Below are positions 8,590-18,500 of a stretch of 64,000 nt of DNA, one piece after another. The DNA is from JAWKWH01 sp963669455 (GTDB lineage Bacteria; Pseudomonadota; Alphaproteobacteria; Rhizobiales; Rhizobiaceae). The position numbers and the translations under genes are program-made. The notes beneath the pieces were generated by a model. The model was not told the DNA's origin. It saw nothing but the letters and a program-made list of their open reading frames with translations, and did not search any database. Where the stretch lies: NCBI GenBank assembly GCA_963669455.1, contig OY770026.1, positions 1,302,001 to 1,366,000 on the forward strand, given 5' to 3'. Position 1 is the first letter of the stretch. Every line of letters begins with the position of its first letter.

Positions 8590-10359
8590 TCAAGTCGCGT
8601 AACGGTGCGCGGTTTTGGCAAACAAGGGTATCAACTCCTGGTATTTCTGGAACATCAGGAACTGCCCTGTTCCTTCCATGACCTTTAGCTTAATCCATGG
8701 ATATGCTGCACGGATCCGTTCGACGGAAGCAAGATCAATCGTCGGGTCCTGCTCACCGAACAGAATTTGCATGGGTATATCGCGCGTTTGCAACATCAAT
8801 GCGGACCAGTCTTGCTCAATCGCGATATACTCCATCGCAAAGGCCTGTGCTGCATTGGTTGTGTTGCTTGCCAACATACTTGAGTTATTCAGCACCACGG
8901 GGCGCATTTCGTCACTGTCCAATAGAGCAAGATCGGCAGGCGAATCTTTGCACAGTTTTTGGTGCATTGTCTTCATGCCCATTCGCTTGCCCATGGCGAC
9001 CGCTGCTTTGGATCCGAAATGCACGATTTGCGGCGCATACTTTGCGGTGGACATGAAGAACCTTTGCCATGCCCCCGTGCCCAGCAATTGGACGTTGCCG
9101 GGCAGGCACGGGCGTGCGCAAATGCCAACCAGTTCCGGAATAACCTCTGGCCTTTCGGCTATAAGATCGACCGCAAAGACAAGATCATTGCCATGCGCGA
9201 TGTAGGGTAGTTTCGAGATGCCAAGGCTATCCAGAATCAGTAGCGTATCTTTGCGTGTGGACACGATAACATCGGCGTTTGGATGCAGATTCTCACTGTG
9301 CCCAAATCCCGCCCGGATTGGACAAATCACCCTCAGCTTATGTTGGTACGCCAGCTCGATCATGGAACGAGACCACCGCGCCTGACAGTATCCCATATGT
9401 GAGTAGAGGATCGGCGCACCATCGGCTGGTCCCATTTCGTGATAGTCCAGCTTGCGCCCATCGAGCGTATTCAGGGACCGAAAGGGCCGCCAGACTTCTT
9501 CTTCGAGCCAATTGGCGGAGACCGAAAGTGCCGCCGGCGTGGCTCCCGTCGTTCCGTCAGCCAACAACGGCAAGTCTGTCATTGGTAGGACCAAGCGGAT
9601 GATCTCGGCTTGGGACTTCACATCCATCTTGGAAAACACGGTCTTAACCTGATCGCGGACGGTGCCTTCGCTCGTCCTGCGCGTTTTAGCTATCCCCTTG
9701 ATGGTTTTGCCCTGAACCAGCGCGTGCACGATCTCACATTCAGCCGAGGTAAGGCCAAAGGTGGCTTTCAATGCATCGTCCTGCCCGGTGCGCCAGTAGC
9801 GTTGGCTGCTCACCACCAGCACTTTTGCCCCGTCACCATTCTCCATTTCTGAGAGGCGGCGGATCTGCAATAAGATGGGACTTTGCTGTGTCTGTTCATG
9901 TACCTTTAGAACGCGTTTGAAGTTTCGATCAGCGGCAATGGCTTCAACCAACGTTCTGCGAAACGTATCCTTTTCCTCAGCTGAATGGCCAATTTCGACA
10001 ACTGAGTTTACTGCCAGAGGCCCCAACCACTCTTGCGCCGCTGTGTTCGCCTCAACGATCTTTCGCGTAGCGTCGACAACGAAAGCTGCCTGGCTGTCAA
10101 AGTACTTCAGGAAGGATCGCAAATCGGGTTGGGGCGTCTCTCCGAGCTGTAAGAACAGATCGGCCCGTCTGAGATTGTCGTAGTAGTCTGGACCAAGTTC
10201 CTCAATGTCTTCAACGGCGCGAAGCGCAAGCCCGCGTTCCAGACCTGCCGAATTCCACGCATCAATGAAAGCATCCAAAGATGTTGGGTCGAGTGCAACA
10301 TCAAGAGTGCTGTCCACGAAAAATCCGGGTTCTTTGGTATTGAGATATTCGTCGGCCAT
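8590..10359 (-). CDS. LuxR-type HTH regulator fused to a degenerate alpha/beta-hydrolase domain (paralogue 2)
   Basis: A 589-residue protein with the same architecture as the gene at 5411-7186: the N-terminal signature ALDPTSLDAFIDAWNSAGL, a PAS-like middle, a LuxR helix-turn-helix (TSEGTVRDQVKTVFSKM), and a C-terminal alpha/beta-hydrolase fold beginning near VWRPFRSLNTLDGRKLDYH. The elbow reads AHGNDLVFA instead of GxSxG and the usual catalytic His is Gln (GTGQFLMFQ), while the acid in GEQDP is kept. Two paralogues sharing the same substitutions suggest a conserved non-catalytic role such as ligand binding. The ATG at 10359 is used; a TTG immediately upstream is possible. It probably regulates itself, the LysE operon, or both. 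Confidence 0.82.
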   Translation of the reverse strand: MADEYLNTKEPGFFVDSTLDVALDPTSLDAFIDAWNSAGLERGLALRAVEDIEELGPDYYDNLRRADLFLQLGETPQPDLRSFLKYFDSQAAFVVDATRKIVEANTAAQEWLGPLAVNSVVEIGHSAEEKDTFRRTLVEAIAADRNFKRVLKVHEQTQQSPILLQIRRLSEMENGDGAKVLVVSSQRYWRTGQDDALKATFGLTSAECEIVHALVQGKTIKGIAKTRRTSEGTVRDQVKTVFSKMDVKSQAEIIRLVLPMTDLPLLADGTTGATPAALSVSANWLEEEVWRPFRSLNTLDGRKLDYHEMGPADGAPILYSHMGYCQARWSRSMIELAYQHKLRVICPIRAGFGHSENLHPNADVIVSTRKDTLLILDSLGISKLPYIAHGNDLVFAVDLIAERPEVIPELVGICARPCLPGNVQLLGTGAWQRFFMSTAKYAPQIVHFGSKAAVAMGKRMGMKTMHQKLCKDSPADLALLDSDEMRPVVLNNSSMLASNTTNAAQAFAMEYIAIEQDWSALMLQTRDIPMQILFGEQDPTIDLASVERIRAAYPWIKLKVMEGTGQFLMFQKYQELIPLFAKTAHRYAT

Positions 10360-10992
10360 CAATCAGTCTCAGTCCAATTCAACTGCCTGGTTTTGGAGAT
10401 ATCTCAATGGCACACAAAATGACACTCCTTCGCCATAGTTGGGAAACTTCTCTCGCAGGCTGAAAAGTGCTTTTGATCGAACAAGCACCTCCCGCGCACA
10501 TTTGCATGCCGAGCTCACGAAATAAATTCACAAGGGCGGGTACCTATGAAATTAGAGGCGCGGACAATATTGGTTCTCCCAATGCTGACATTCAAACAAC
10601 ATGCAACATCGGTCAAAAAGGGCTCAAAGTCTGAATCCGCCGCACCTCTCACGAATGGCAGCTTGCGGTTAGGCGCAGGTGGTCATTTGCTTGTTGAGCG
10701 CACGGTATTCTCAACAATCTCCACCGGGCACATGGTTCCTTGCGAGGTCGATTGATCGCCTCATTATGGGCTTCGGTGGGAGCTGCCTCATTGTCACACC
10801 ACGTTGAGTAGCGTCCATGGAGGCTACCAGGCACAAAGTGCACCTTCAGACGCGCCGACGGTATCACCAAAAAAACAGATACAAAACCATTTCGCAGCCA
10901 TTTGCGGCTGTCATCTCAATCGGGTTTTGATTTTAACCGGATTGAAGTCCACAATGATCTGGATCGAAATGCAACGAAGGGCTGGGCGTTTC
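10360..10992. other. Intergenic region with a short palindrome
   Basis: About 630 bases lie between the second LuxR-hydrolase gene and the Rrf2 gene. The only structured element I see is GAGATATCTC at 10396-10405, 37 bases upstream of the regulator start. Short open frames at 10546-10755 (plus) and 10649-10870 (minus) have no recognisable motif and I do not call them genes. Confidence 0.5.
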
Positions 10993-11469
10993 ATGAGACT
11001 TACAAATTTTTCCGATTATGCACTTCGGGTTCTGCTTTATGCGGCTGCGCATGATGACCGGGTGTCGACCATCGCTGAGATCCAGGACTATTTTCATGTA
11101 TCCGGGGATGATTTGACAGAGGTCGTGCAATTTCTCGCCAGCGAGGGATATCTCGAAGTGAAACGCGGTAGAGCGGACGGCATCAGGCTTGGCCGACCGG
11201 TGGAGCAGATAAATCTTGGGAAGCTGATCCGGCTGACGGAACCGGATTTCCGTCTGGTGGAGTGTTTCGGCGGCAACAATAATTGCATCATATCGCGGTT
11301 TTGCCGGTTGCCGGGGCCGCTCAACCACGCGCTGGAAGCGTTTATGGAAGCCCTCGATAGTCACACTCTGGCCGACATGATGCTGGCTGACAAAAGATTT
11401 GCGCAGAGGCCAGACGGTTCAAAGCTCCCCGAACGCGGTCCGGCAATCAAGGTTTCGCCACTGGGTTAG
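10993..11469 (+). CDS. Rrf2-family regulator, NsrR-like with [Fe-S] cysteines
   Basis: A 158-residue Rrf2 protein with an N-terminal winged helix (MRLTNFSDYALRVLLYAA...) and a C-terminal cysteine loop. The three cysteines are at 91, 98 and 104 in ECFGGNNNCIISRFC, followed by an ALEAFMEALDSHTLADM helix very like NsrR proteins. NsrR senses nitric oxide through an iron-sulfur cluster and represses NO-detoxification genes. The spacing here (C-x6-C-x5-C) is not identical to E. coli NsrR (x4, x5) or IscR (x5, x5), so the assignment is to the family rather than a strict orthologue. The ATG at 10993 gives the family start. The EAL gene follows 136 bases downstream. Confidence 0.82.
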   Translation: MRLTNFSDYALRVLLYAAAHDDRVSTIAEIQDYFHVSGDDLTEVVQFLASEGYLEVKRGRADGIRLGRPVEQINLGKLIRLTEPDFRLVECFGGNNNCIISRFCRLPGPLNHALEAFMEALDSHTLADMMLADKRFAQRPDGSKLPERGPAIKVSPLG

Positions 11470-11605
11470 AGCAGCTTCGACCCATTGCTGATCCAATTTG
11501 TGCCTTTGTTGTCCAATCTGGCCGGCTTTCAAAAACGCATTTTCCGTTAACCGGAGGGAAACCCGAAAGCGGTTAGGCTTCAGTTTGCGATTTCAGAGGT
11601 GGTCC

Positions 11606-12496
11606 ATGAGTGGACTTGGCGGATTAGAGCACATTGTCAAACAGGTTGATGGCACCCATGCTGCGGTTTGGACTGTCTACAAGTTGTACACCGCGTTCCA
11701 GCCGATTTTCGCCTTCAACCGAAATGCCAAGCTTTCCATCGCCGCATATGAATGTCTGATCAGGCCTTTCCGCGATGGCAACCCGGTTTCACCTTATCAG
11801 TTTTTCGGCAGCGTACCGCCAGAAGAACGGTTCTATGTGGAATCGCTGACACGCAATCTGCACCTGATGAATGCCGGAACGCTGGTCCCTGACAGCGCGC
11901 TGGTTTTCGCAAATTTCGATCCCTCACAATTCTTAACCGATGGGGATATCGATTGCGCTCTGCAGGATATGCGTTTGATCTTCGAAAAAACCGGTTTTCA
12001 GCCCACAAGGTTCGTTTGTGAGTTGACAGAGCAGAAGAGTGCATCTCCGCTGGCGTTGCGCAACCTTATAACGTCGTTGCGCAATGAGAGGTTCAACATT
12101 GCAGTTGACGATTTCGGTGCGGAGGATTCTGATTTCGATCGCATCCTGGAGATGAAACCCGACATCGTTAAGTTCGATGCCGGGTGGGTAATCAAGCTGT
12201 TGAGGTCAGCCTCCGGCTATTCCTTGCTCAAATCGATGGTCACCAAGGTGTCCAATCTCGGCATCAAAACCCTCATCGAGGGCGCCGAGGAGCCTTGGCA
12301 GTTGGAGTTGATTGAGAAGACTGGCGCGATGATGGTTCAAGGCTTCGGTGTCGCAAGGCCCCAGCTCGCCTCATCAATATTTCCCGGTGGCGCGGCGGCT
12401 TCAGTACAAGCCTCATATGCGACAAAACCTCTGCAACCCTCAGCAGCTGGCAATGCTGGTGGGCTTACATTCGGGCGGCGCAAGCCTGCTCTTTAG
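11606..12496 (+). CDS. EAL-domain protein, putative c-di-GMP phosphodiesterase with ECL motif
   Basis: A 296-residue protein that is essentially one EAL domain with no recognisable membrane or PAS part. The signature motif reads E49-C50-L51 (YECLIRP) in place of EAL. Other active-site elements are visible: FANFDP (Asn), CELTE (Glu), DDFG, IVKFD (Lys), and LIEGAEE with the downstream QGFG. Because only the alanine is changed and the metal and base residues remain, hydrolysis of c-di-GMP is plausible. The ATG at 11606 follows AGAGGTGG, a good ribosome-binding site. It follows the NsrR-like gene in the same direction and might be under NO-responsive control (inference). Confidence 0.85.
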   Translation: MSGLGGLEHIVKQVDGTHAAVWTVYKLYTAFQPIFAFNRNAKLSIAAYECLIRPFRDGNPVSPYQFFGSVPPEERFYVESLTRNLHLMNAGTLVPDSALVFANFDPSQFLTDGDIDCALQDMRLIFEKTGFQPTRFVCELTEQKSASPLALRNLITSLRNERFNIAVDDFGAEDSDFDRILEMKPDIVKFDAGWVIKLLRSASGYSLLKSMVTKVSNLGIKTLIEGAEEPWQLELIEKTGAMMVQGFGVARPQLASSIFPGGAAASVQASYATKPLQPSAAGNAGGLTFGRRKPAL

Positions 12497-12601
12497 CGGA
12501 AACGCAGTTGCAGCAGACACCGTGGCTCACCGGTGGCGATTTTACCGTGGTCGATATCTGCCTTTACGCCTACACCCATACGGCTGGCACAAAAGGCACC
12601 A

Positions 12602-13096
12602 TCAGCGTTCGATCGAAGACGTGCGCTGCATCTTTTTTTGCAAAAGAAGAATGCCGTAAAACAGCGCTTCCGCCGTCGGCGGGCAGCCTGGAACATAAAT
12701 ATCGACCGGAACAATCCGGTCGCAACCGCGCACCACCGAATAGGAATAGTGATAATAGCCGCCGCCATTGGCGCATGACCCCATCGAGATCACATAACGT
12801 GGCTCGGGCATCTGGTCGTAGACCTTGCGCAGGGCCGGCGCCATCTTGTTGGTGAGCGTGCCGGCAACGATCATCAGGTCCGATTGCCGTGGCGAACCGC
12901 GCAAAGCCATACCCAGCCGGTCGAAATCATAGCGCGATGCACAAAACTGCATCATCTCGACGGCGCAACAGGCCAGGCCGAAGGTCACCATGTGCAACGA
13001 TCCCGCACGTGCCCAGGCGATCATGTCCGCCGCGGATGTCACAACGAAACCTTTGTCGGCAAGGTCTTCGGAGAATGGGAATTCGGGGGAAGACAT
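12602..13096 (-). CDS. nuoB: NADH-quinone oxidoreductase subunit B, isolated gene
   Basis: A 164-residue NuoB protein, the subunit that carries cluster N2 and passes electrons to quinone in complex I at the inner membrane. All four ligand cysteines are present: adjacent C43-C44 in FGLACCAVEMM, C108 in SMGSCANGG and C138 in VPGCPP. A GAGAGG ribosome-binding site precedes the ATG at 13096. In alphaproteobacteria nuoB is normally inside the nuoA-N operon; here it stands alone, convergent with the EAL gene and divergent from an AraC gene. It is therefore either a second copy or a displaced gene. The N-terminus is shorter than in rhizobial NuoB proteins I recall. Confidence 0.9.
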   Translation of the reverse strand: MSSPEFPFSEDLADKGFVVTSAADMIAWARAGSLHMVTFGLACCAVEMMQFCASRYDFDRLGMALRGSPRQSDLMIVAGTLTNKMAPALRKVYDQMPEPRYVISMGSCANGGGYYHYSYSVVRGCDRIVPVDIYVPGCPPTAEALFYGILLLQKKMQRTSSIER

Positions 13097-13202
13097 GGTG
13101 TCCTCTCAAGCCTTGCCAGGTTTATCTTTCGTGACACCCACTTTCGGCCAGCCGGCCGGTCCGGTATAGAATGGAAACGACATTGGGGTTTGCATAAGGA
13201 CG

Positions 13203-14099
13203 ATGAACAGAGCCGCCGCACGCCGTGACCTGGATGAAAGCGCGTATCTGCTGTTTCCACGAGCGTCACTGGCCGAATGTCTGGTCATCGCCATCGTCAG
13301 GGATACGCGCGGCAAAGACCTTTCGCCAGAAACAAGGTTCAACTACTACCCGCGCTCACCCTATTGCAGCTTGACCTGGTTTCTTGAAGGCGCGGCGCAT
13401 CATGTCCGCACGGAAGCCGATATGGCCAACCCGCAAGACGGGCCGCAATACATTGAGGCGTTCGTATCCGGGCCAACCAGTACACCCACGGTCACCTGGA
13501 ACCCCGGGCCGGTTTTGGCCATGACGTTAGGCTTTTATCCCGATTCCTGGACAGCGCTGACCGGAATGAAAATCGACCCGCTTGTTGACAGAAACATACC
13601 GGCAAAAGACGTACTCAACAGCGAGCTGCTCGATATTGTCAGCACAGCGCATGGGAAAAGTGATTTAAGGGAGGGCTTCGACACACTGGAGACCATGCTT
13701 GAGCCGATCTGGAAGCAGCAGCGCCGGCTGGGCAATGGCATTGCACCCTTGTGGCTTAGAGGCTGGGCTGGCGCGCTTGCCATTCGTGCGGCGACATCCA
13801 AGGCAGGCAAAAGCACACGCCAGATGCAGCGCCGCATCCGCTCCTGGTCCGGACAGTCGCTGCGCCAGCTTTCCGGTCAGGCACGGGTGGAGGAGCTGTT
13901 TGCGAAGACCCGGGAGGCGGGAGAGGACAAACCGCTCGATTTGGCAGCTTTGGCGCAGGATAACGGATTTTCCGATCAGGCTCATATGGGCCGGGAAGTG
14001 CGCCGGACGACTGGGTTTTCGCCAGCAAAAATCAATGAATTGATCGCGACCGACGAGCGTTTCTGGGTCTATCGGCTGTTGGGTGAGCGATACATTTAG
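13203..14099 (+). CDS. AraC-family transcriptional regulator
   Basis: A 298-residue regulator. The C-terminal third has AraC-type helix-turn-helix elements: STRQMQRRIRSWSGQSLRQL as first recognition region, then a second part with LAALAQDNGFSDQAHMGREV and RRTTGFSPAKI, the usual AraC ending. The N-terminal 190 residues form a ligand or dimerisation domain not assignable to a specific effector class. An AAGG sits seven bases before the ATG at 13203. It diverges from the orphan nuoB gene over about 106 bases, so the two may share a regulatory region; no target is visible otherwise. Confidence 0.85.
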   Translation: MNRAAARRDLDESAYLLFPRASLAECLVIAIVRDTRGKDLSPETRFNYYPRSPYCSLTWFLEGAAHHVRTEADMANPQDGPQYIEAFVSGPTSTPTVTWNPGPVLAMTLGFYPDSWTALTGMKIDPLVDRNIPAKDVLNSELLDIVSTAHGKSDLREGFDTLETMLEPIWKQQRRLGNGIAPLWLRGWAGALAIRAATSKAGKSTRQMQRRIRSWSGQSLRQLSGQARVEELFAKTREAGEDKPLDLAALAQDNGFSDQAHMGREVRRTTGFSPAKINELIATDERFWVYRLLGERYI

Positions 14100-14131
14100 G
14101 GGTGTTCGATACCGCCGTGGCTAGAGTGATG

Positions 14132-15289
14132 TCACGGATTTAGCGGCGCAATACGGCCAAGCAGTGCAACCAGTTCGGCCTGCCGGTTAACACCGGTCTT
14201 TTGAAAAATCTGCCGCAAATACCATTTGGCCGTTTCGTTTGAAATCTCCAACGCTTCACGGTGATCTTTCAGGGAGAGGCCCTTTGCCAGCGATTTTGCC
14301 AATTTGGCCTCGGCCGGGGTCAGACCGAAAACAATTTCCAGATAGTGCGACATATCCACCGGATCGGCGTTCAGATCGGAAATGATTGCCAGGAAGCGGA
14401 TCCGGCGTGTCGGATCATCTTCGTGCATTGGTGTGGCTGTCTTTGCCGGCGTCACAAACACCAGATACGGCCGGCGGCCGGATGGCCGGTCAACTCTTAC
14501 CACCGAAGGCGCCGCCGGATTTTCAAGCTGATCACGCCCGAAAGCTGACAAAAGACGGGCAAGACGATCCTGCCCCCGGGGCGAGGCAAGACACAATTGA
14601 CGTTTCACCACCGAAATTCCATCGTTAGCACGCAGGACCGCCTCGGCTTTCACATTGGCGAATTCGACGCCGAAACTTTCATTGAGCCCGAACACTGCAC
14701 CTGGCATGTTATCGACCGCTGATCGCAATCCCGCTATCAGGTTCGAAGATGCATCGATATGCTGTGACAGCATGTTGGCCCGGATCAGGTGGGGAACCAG
14801 ACGTTCGAAGAGCGCGATGATCTCTTCGTCCGGATGTCCGCAGCAGTCCGGAAAATGCACCGCACATTGCTGTGTACCGCTTGTCAGCCGAGATGTGTCC
14901 GGCAGGTTCAAGGTGGTGCCAAGCGCATATTTCCCGCCATTGCGGATCAGATAGTCGTAATATTCGCTGCGTCTAATCTCTGTTTCCGTCAGATATTTAT
15001 AATCGTAATAGACATTGCCGACCGGCTCCTTTCTCGAATACCGGGCGCGCTCGCATATCGAATGATAGTAATCGCAATATTCCTCGCACGCATGTTCCAT
15101 CGCGATATCGCAGTGTATGAATGACGGGCGATAGGGACCATCCTCGTCAAGTGAGCCGGTGAGGGTCGACAAGCCGGCTCCCAACAGGTTTGTGATTGAG
15201 CGCAGAGCGACCTCCCAGCCACCGCCGGTAACGGGTGCCTCATAAATGCGATCGATGGTCTTAGATACTCTGTCTGGTGAAACGTCCAT
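14132..15289 (-). CDS. LuxR-family transcriptional regulator
   Basis: A 385-residue regulator with a C-terminal LuxR/GerE helix-turn-helix: FGLTPAEAKLAKSLAKGLSL, then EISNETAKWYLRQIFQKTGV and a final QAELVALLGRIA helix. The N-terminal about 190 residues (IYEAPVTGGGWEVALRSITN start) is a type common in alphaproteobacterial LuxR proteins of unknown ligand; a PAS-like part follows near 195-310. GGGGGAAG precedes the ATG at 15289, an excellent ribosome-binding site, which excludes the TTG one codon upstream. It has no hydrolase domain, unlike the two larger LuxR-type proteins at 5.4-10.4 kb. Its target is unknown. Confidence 0.85.
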   Translation of the reverse strand: MDVSPDRVSKTIDRIYEAPVTGGGWEVALRSITNLLGAGLSTLTGSLDEDGPYRPSFIHCDIAMEHACEEYCDYYHSICERARYSRKEPVGNVYYDYKYLTETEIRRSEYYDYLIRNGGKYALGTTLNLPDTSRLTSGTQQCAVHFPDCCGHPDEEIIALFERLVPHLIRANMLSQHIDASSNLIAGLRSAVDNMPGAVFGLNESFGVEFANVKAEAVLRANDGISVVKRQLCLASPRGQDRLARLLSAFGRDQLENPAAPSVVRVDRPSGRRPYLVFVTPAKTATPMHEDDPTRRIRFLAIISDLNADPVDMSHYLEIVFGLTPAEAKLAKSLAKGLSLKDHREALEISNETAKWYLRQIFQKTGVNRQAELVALLGRIAPLNP

Positions 15290-15514
15290 CAACTTCCCCC
15301 GCGCCCCGAAAGGGTACAGTCAATTCCATTTCAGTTAACCCGGTCTGTAACATTGTTATAGCAAAACCGGCCGCTTTTGTCGTTACTAGAGCAGTTTTAG
15401 CCCATTCAGAGTCAATTCTGTTTGTCGATTGGGGTGGCGATCCGGTGTCAAGCCGCTCGACGGGCGATGTCCACCCATCGTTCTAGTTGCCCTTAGGGCA
15501 CCCTTTCCAAACCT

Positions 15515-18500
15515 TCAAAAATAGTCCTGCAATGGCCTTACTTCGAGATTGCCAGCTTTCAATGCGGCAATCGCGTCCGATGCCGCTGATGCACCGGCAA
15601 TCGTGGTGTAATACGGAACTTTTTGCATCAAGGCGGCGCGGCGAAGCGATTTTGAATCCGAGCGTGCCTTTTGCCCGCCCGTGGTATTGATCACGAATTG
15701 TACCTGCCGGTTGCGGATCGCATCTTCAATATGCGGGCGGCCTTCTGACACTTTGTTGATTTTTTCCGCCTCGACACCGTTGGCCGCAAGATAGCGTTGC
15801 GTGCCACCGGTGGCTAGAATGGCAAAACCCTGTGCCGCCAGCCGCTTGACCGCATCGAGAACCCGTTCCTTATCGTCGTCGCGCACCGATACGAACACCG
15901 CGCCGGAACGCGGCAGGTCGACGCCGGCGCCGAGCTGCGACTTGGCGAATGCCAGGCTGAAATCCCTATCCAGCCCCATCACCTCGCCGGTGGAGCGCAT
16001 TTCCGGCCCAAGCAGAATATCGACGCCGGGAAAACGGGCAAATGGGAACACCGCTTCCTTGACCGCCATATGGTCAAGCGCCCCGGCATCCGCCATCCCG
16101 CCATAGGCGGTGGCAGCATCCTGCAACGTCTCTCCGGTCATGATCCTGACTGCGATTTTTGCGATTGGCCGGCCAACGGTCTTGGCGACGAACGGCACGG
16201 TGCGAGACGCTCTCGGATTGACCTCAAGCACATAGACCGACCCGTTTTGAATCGCATATTGCACATTCATCAGACCGCCGACCTTGAGCGCCCTGGCCAT
16301 CGCGATGGTCTGCCGTTCAAGCTCATCGGTCACTTCAGACGGCAATGAATGGGCAGGCAGCGAGCAGGCACTGTCGCCGGAATGGATGCCCGCCTCCTCG
16401 ATATGCTCCATGATGCCGCATACGGCCACCGCATCGCCGTCACAGAGGCAATCGACATCGACTTCCGTCGCACCCTGCAGATAGGTATCGAACAGGAGCG
16501 GGTTTTTGCCCAGAAGCGTGTTGATCTGACCCGTCTTGTCGTTGGGGTATTTTTGCTTGATGTCTTCCGGCACCAGTTCCGGCACGGTGTCGAGAAGATA
16601 GGTCTGCAACATATCTTCGGAATGAATGATCTGCATCGCCCGCCCGCCAAGCACGTAAGACGGGCGCACAACGAGCGGAAAACCAAGCTCGCCAGCTACC
16701 AGACGTGCCTGCTCGACCGAGTAGGCAATGCCGTTTTTGGGCTGCTTCAGCTCCAGCTTCATCAATAGTTTTTGGAACCGGTCGCGGTCTTCTGCCAGAT
16801 CAATGGCGTCAGGTGAGGTGCCGAGAATGGGGATCCCAGCCTTTTCCAGCGCGCCGGCAAGCTTGAGTGGCGTCTGCCCGCCAAGCTGCACGATCACGCC
16901 GGCAAGTGTGCCGGCCTGCTGTTCGGCGTGCAGGATTTCCAGCACGTCTTCAGATGTCAGCGGCTCGAAATAGAGCCGGTCGGACGTGTCGTAGTCGGTC
17001 GAAACGGTTTCAGGATTGCAGTTGATCATGATCGCTTCAAAGCCCGCATCGCGCAGCGCAAAGGCGGCATGGCAGCAGCAATAGTCAAACTCGATGCCCT
17101 GGCCGATCCGGTTCGGCCCGCCGCCGAGGATCACCACCTTGTTGCGCTCCGACACCTCGGCTTCCGAGCGTAGTTCGCCGGCAAACGGCTCTTCATAGGT
17201 CGAATACATATAGGCTGTCGGCGAGGCGAATTCGGCCGCGCAGGTATCGATCCGTTTGAACACCGGATGCACATCCAGCCTGTCGCGCAGTGCCGCCACA
17301 TCGCCGGCCTCGCCGCCCGCCAGCGATCCGAGCCGGGCATCGGAGAACCCCATTGCTTTCACCATGCGCAGGTTCTGCCGGTCCTGTGGCAAACCATGCG
17401 CGCGCACCCGCTCTTCCATGGCGATGATCGCCGCCAATTGCTCAAGGAACCACATGTCGATCCGGCAGGCATCGTGTACTTCGTCAAGCGGCATGCCGGC
17501 GCGGATCGCCTGCGCCACCATGCGCAACCGGTCTGGCGTTGCCGTCGACAGAGCAGCGCGCATCGCATTGCGGTCATCGCCCTGTCCCAGCCCCGGAATT
17601 TCGATTTCGTCAAGCCCGGTGAGCCCGGTTTCAAGCCCCCGCAACGCCTTTTGCAGGCTTTCGGCAAAGGTACGTCCGATCGCCATGACCTCGCCGACCG
17701 ATTTCATCGCCGTGGTCAACAGCGGTTCGGCACCTGGAAATTTTTCAAATGCAAAGCGCGGAATCTTGGTCACGACATAATCGATCGACGGCTCAAATGA
17801 GGCTGGCGTTGCGCCACCGGTAATGTCGTTTTCCAATTCGTCGAGCGTGTAGCCGACGGCAAGCCTGGCTGCCACTTTGGCGATCGGAAACCCCGTCGCC
17901 TTCGATGCCAAAGCCGATGAGCGCGATACGCGCGGGTTCATCTCGATCACCACCAGCCGGCCATCGGCCGGATTGACGGCGAACTGCACGTTCGATCCAC
18001 CGGTTTCCACCCCGATCTCACGCAGCACCGCAATGGAGGCATTGCGCATGATCTGGTATTCCTTGTCGGTCAGCGTCAGCGCTGGCGCCACGGTAATCGA
18101 ATCGCCCGTATGCACGCCCATCGGATCGACATTTTCTATCGAGCAGATGATGATGCAATTATCCGCCCGGTCGCGAACCACCTCCATCTCATATTCTTTC
18201 CATCCGAGCACCGACTGTTCGATCAGCACTTCGGTGGTTGGCGATGCGTCAAGCCCGGAATGGACGATCTGGCGGAACTCTTCCTCATTATAGGCGATCC
18301 CGCCGCCGGTGCCGCAAGCGTAAACGACGGCCGGATGATCGCCGGCAGGCCAACGTGATCGAGCGCGCGCGCCGCGATCGCCATGGCGTGGCGCATATAG
18401 CGCTGCTTGCGGTCGCCCTCGCCGAGGTTCCATTCATTTTCAAGCGCATCGAGCGCATCGTCCAGCGCCTGGCCGGTAAGTTCCTGCTTTAATTCCTTGC

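Noticed and set aside
8391..8621. Possible transposase remnant inside the inverted-repeat segment (minus strand)
   Set aside because: The 76-codon frame shows no DDE, HTH or other transposase motif that I can recognise; only the inverted ends are supported.
10546..10755. Small plus-strand frame of 69 codons
   Set aside because: A purine-rich stretch lies upstream, but there is no recognisable motif or neighbour coupling; evidence is too weak to call a gene.
17256..17800. Plus-strand frames opposite carB
   Set aside because: They are antisense shadows of the CarB coding sequence, with no ribosome-binding site or family features.
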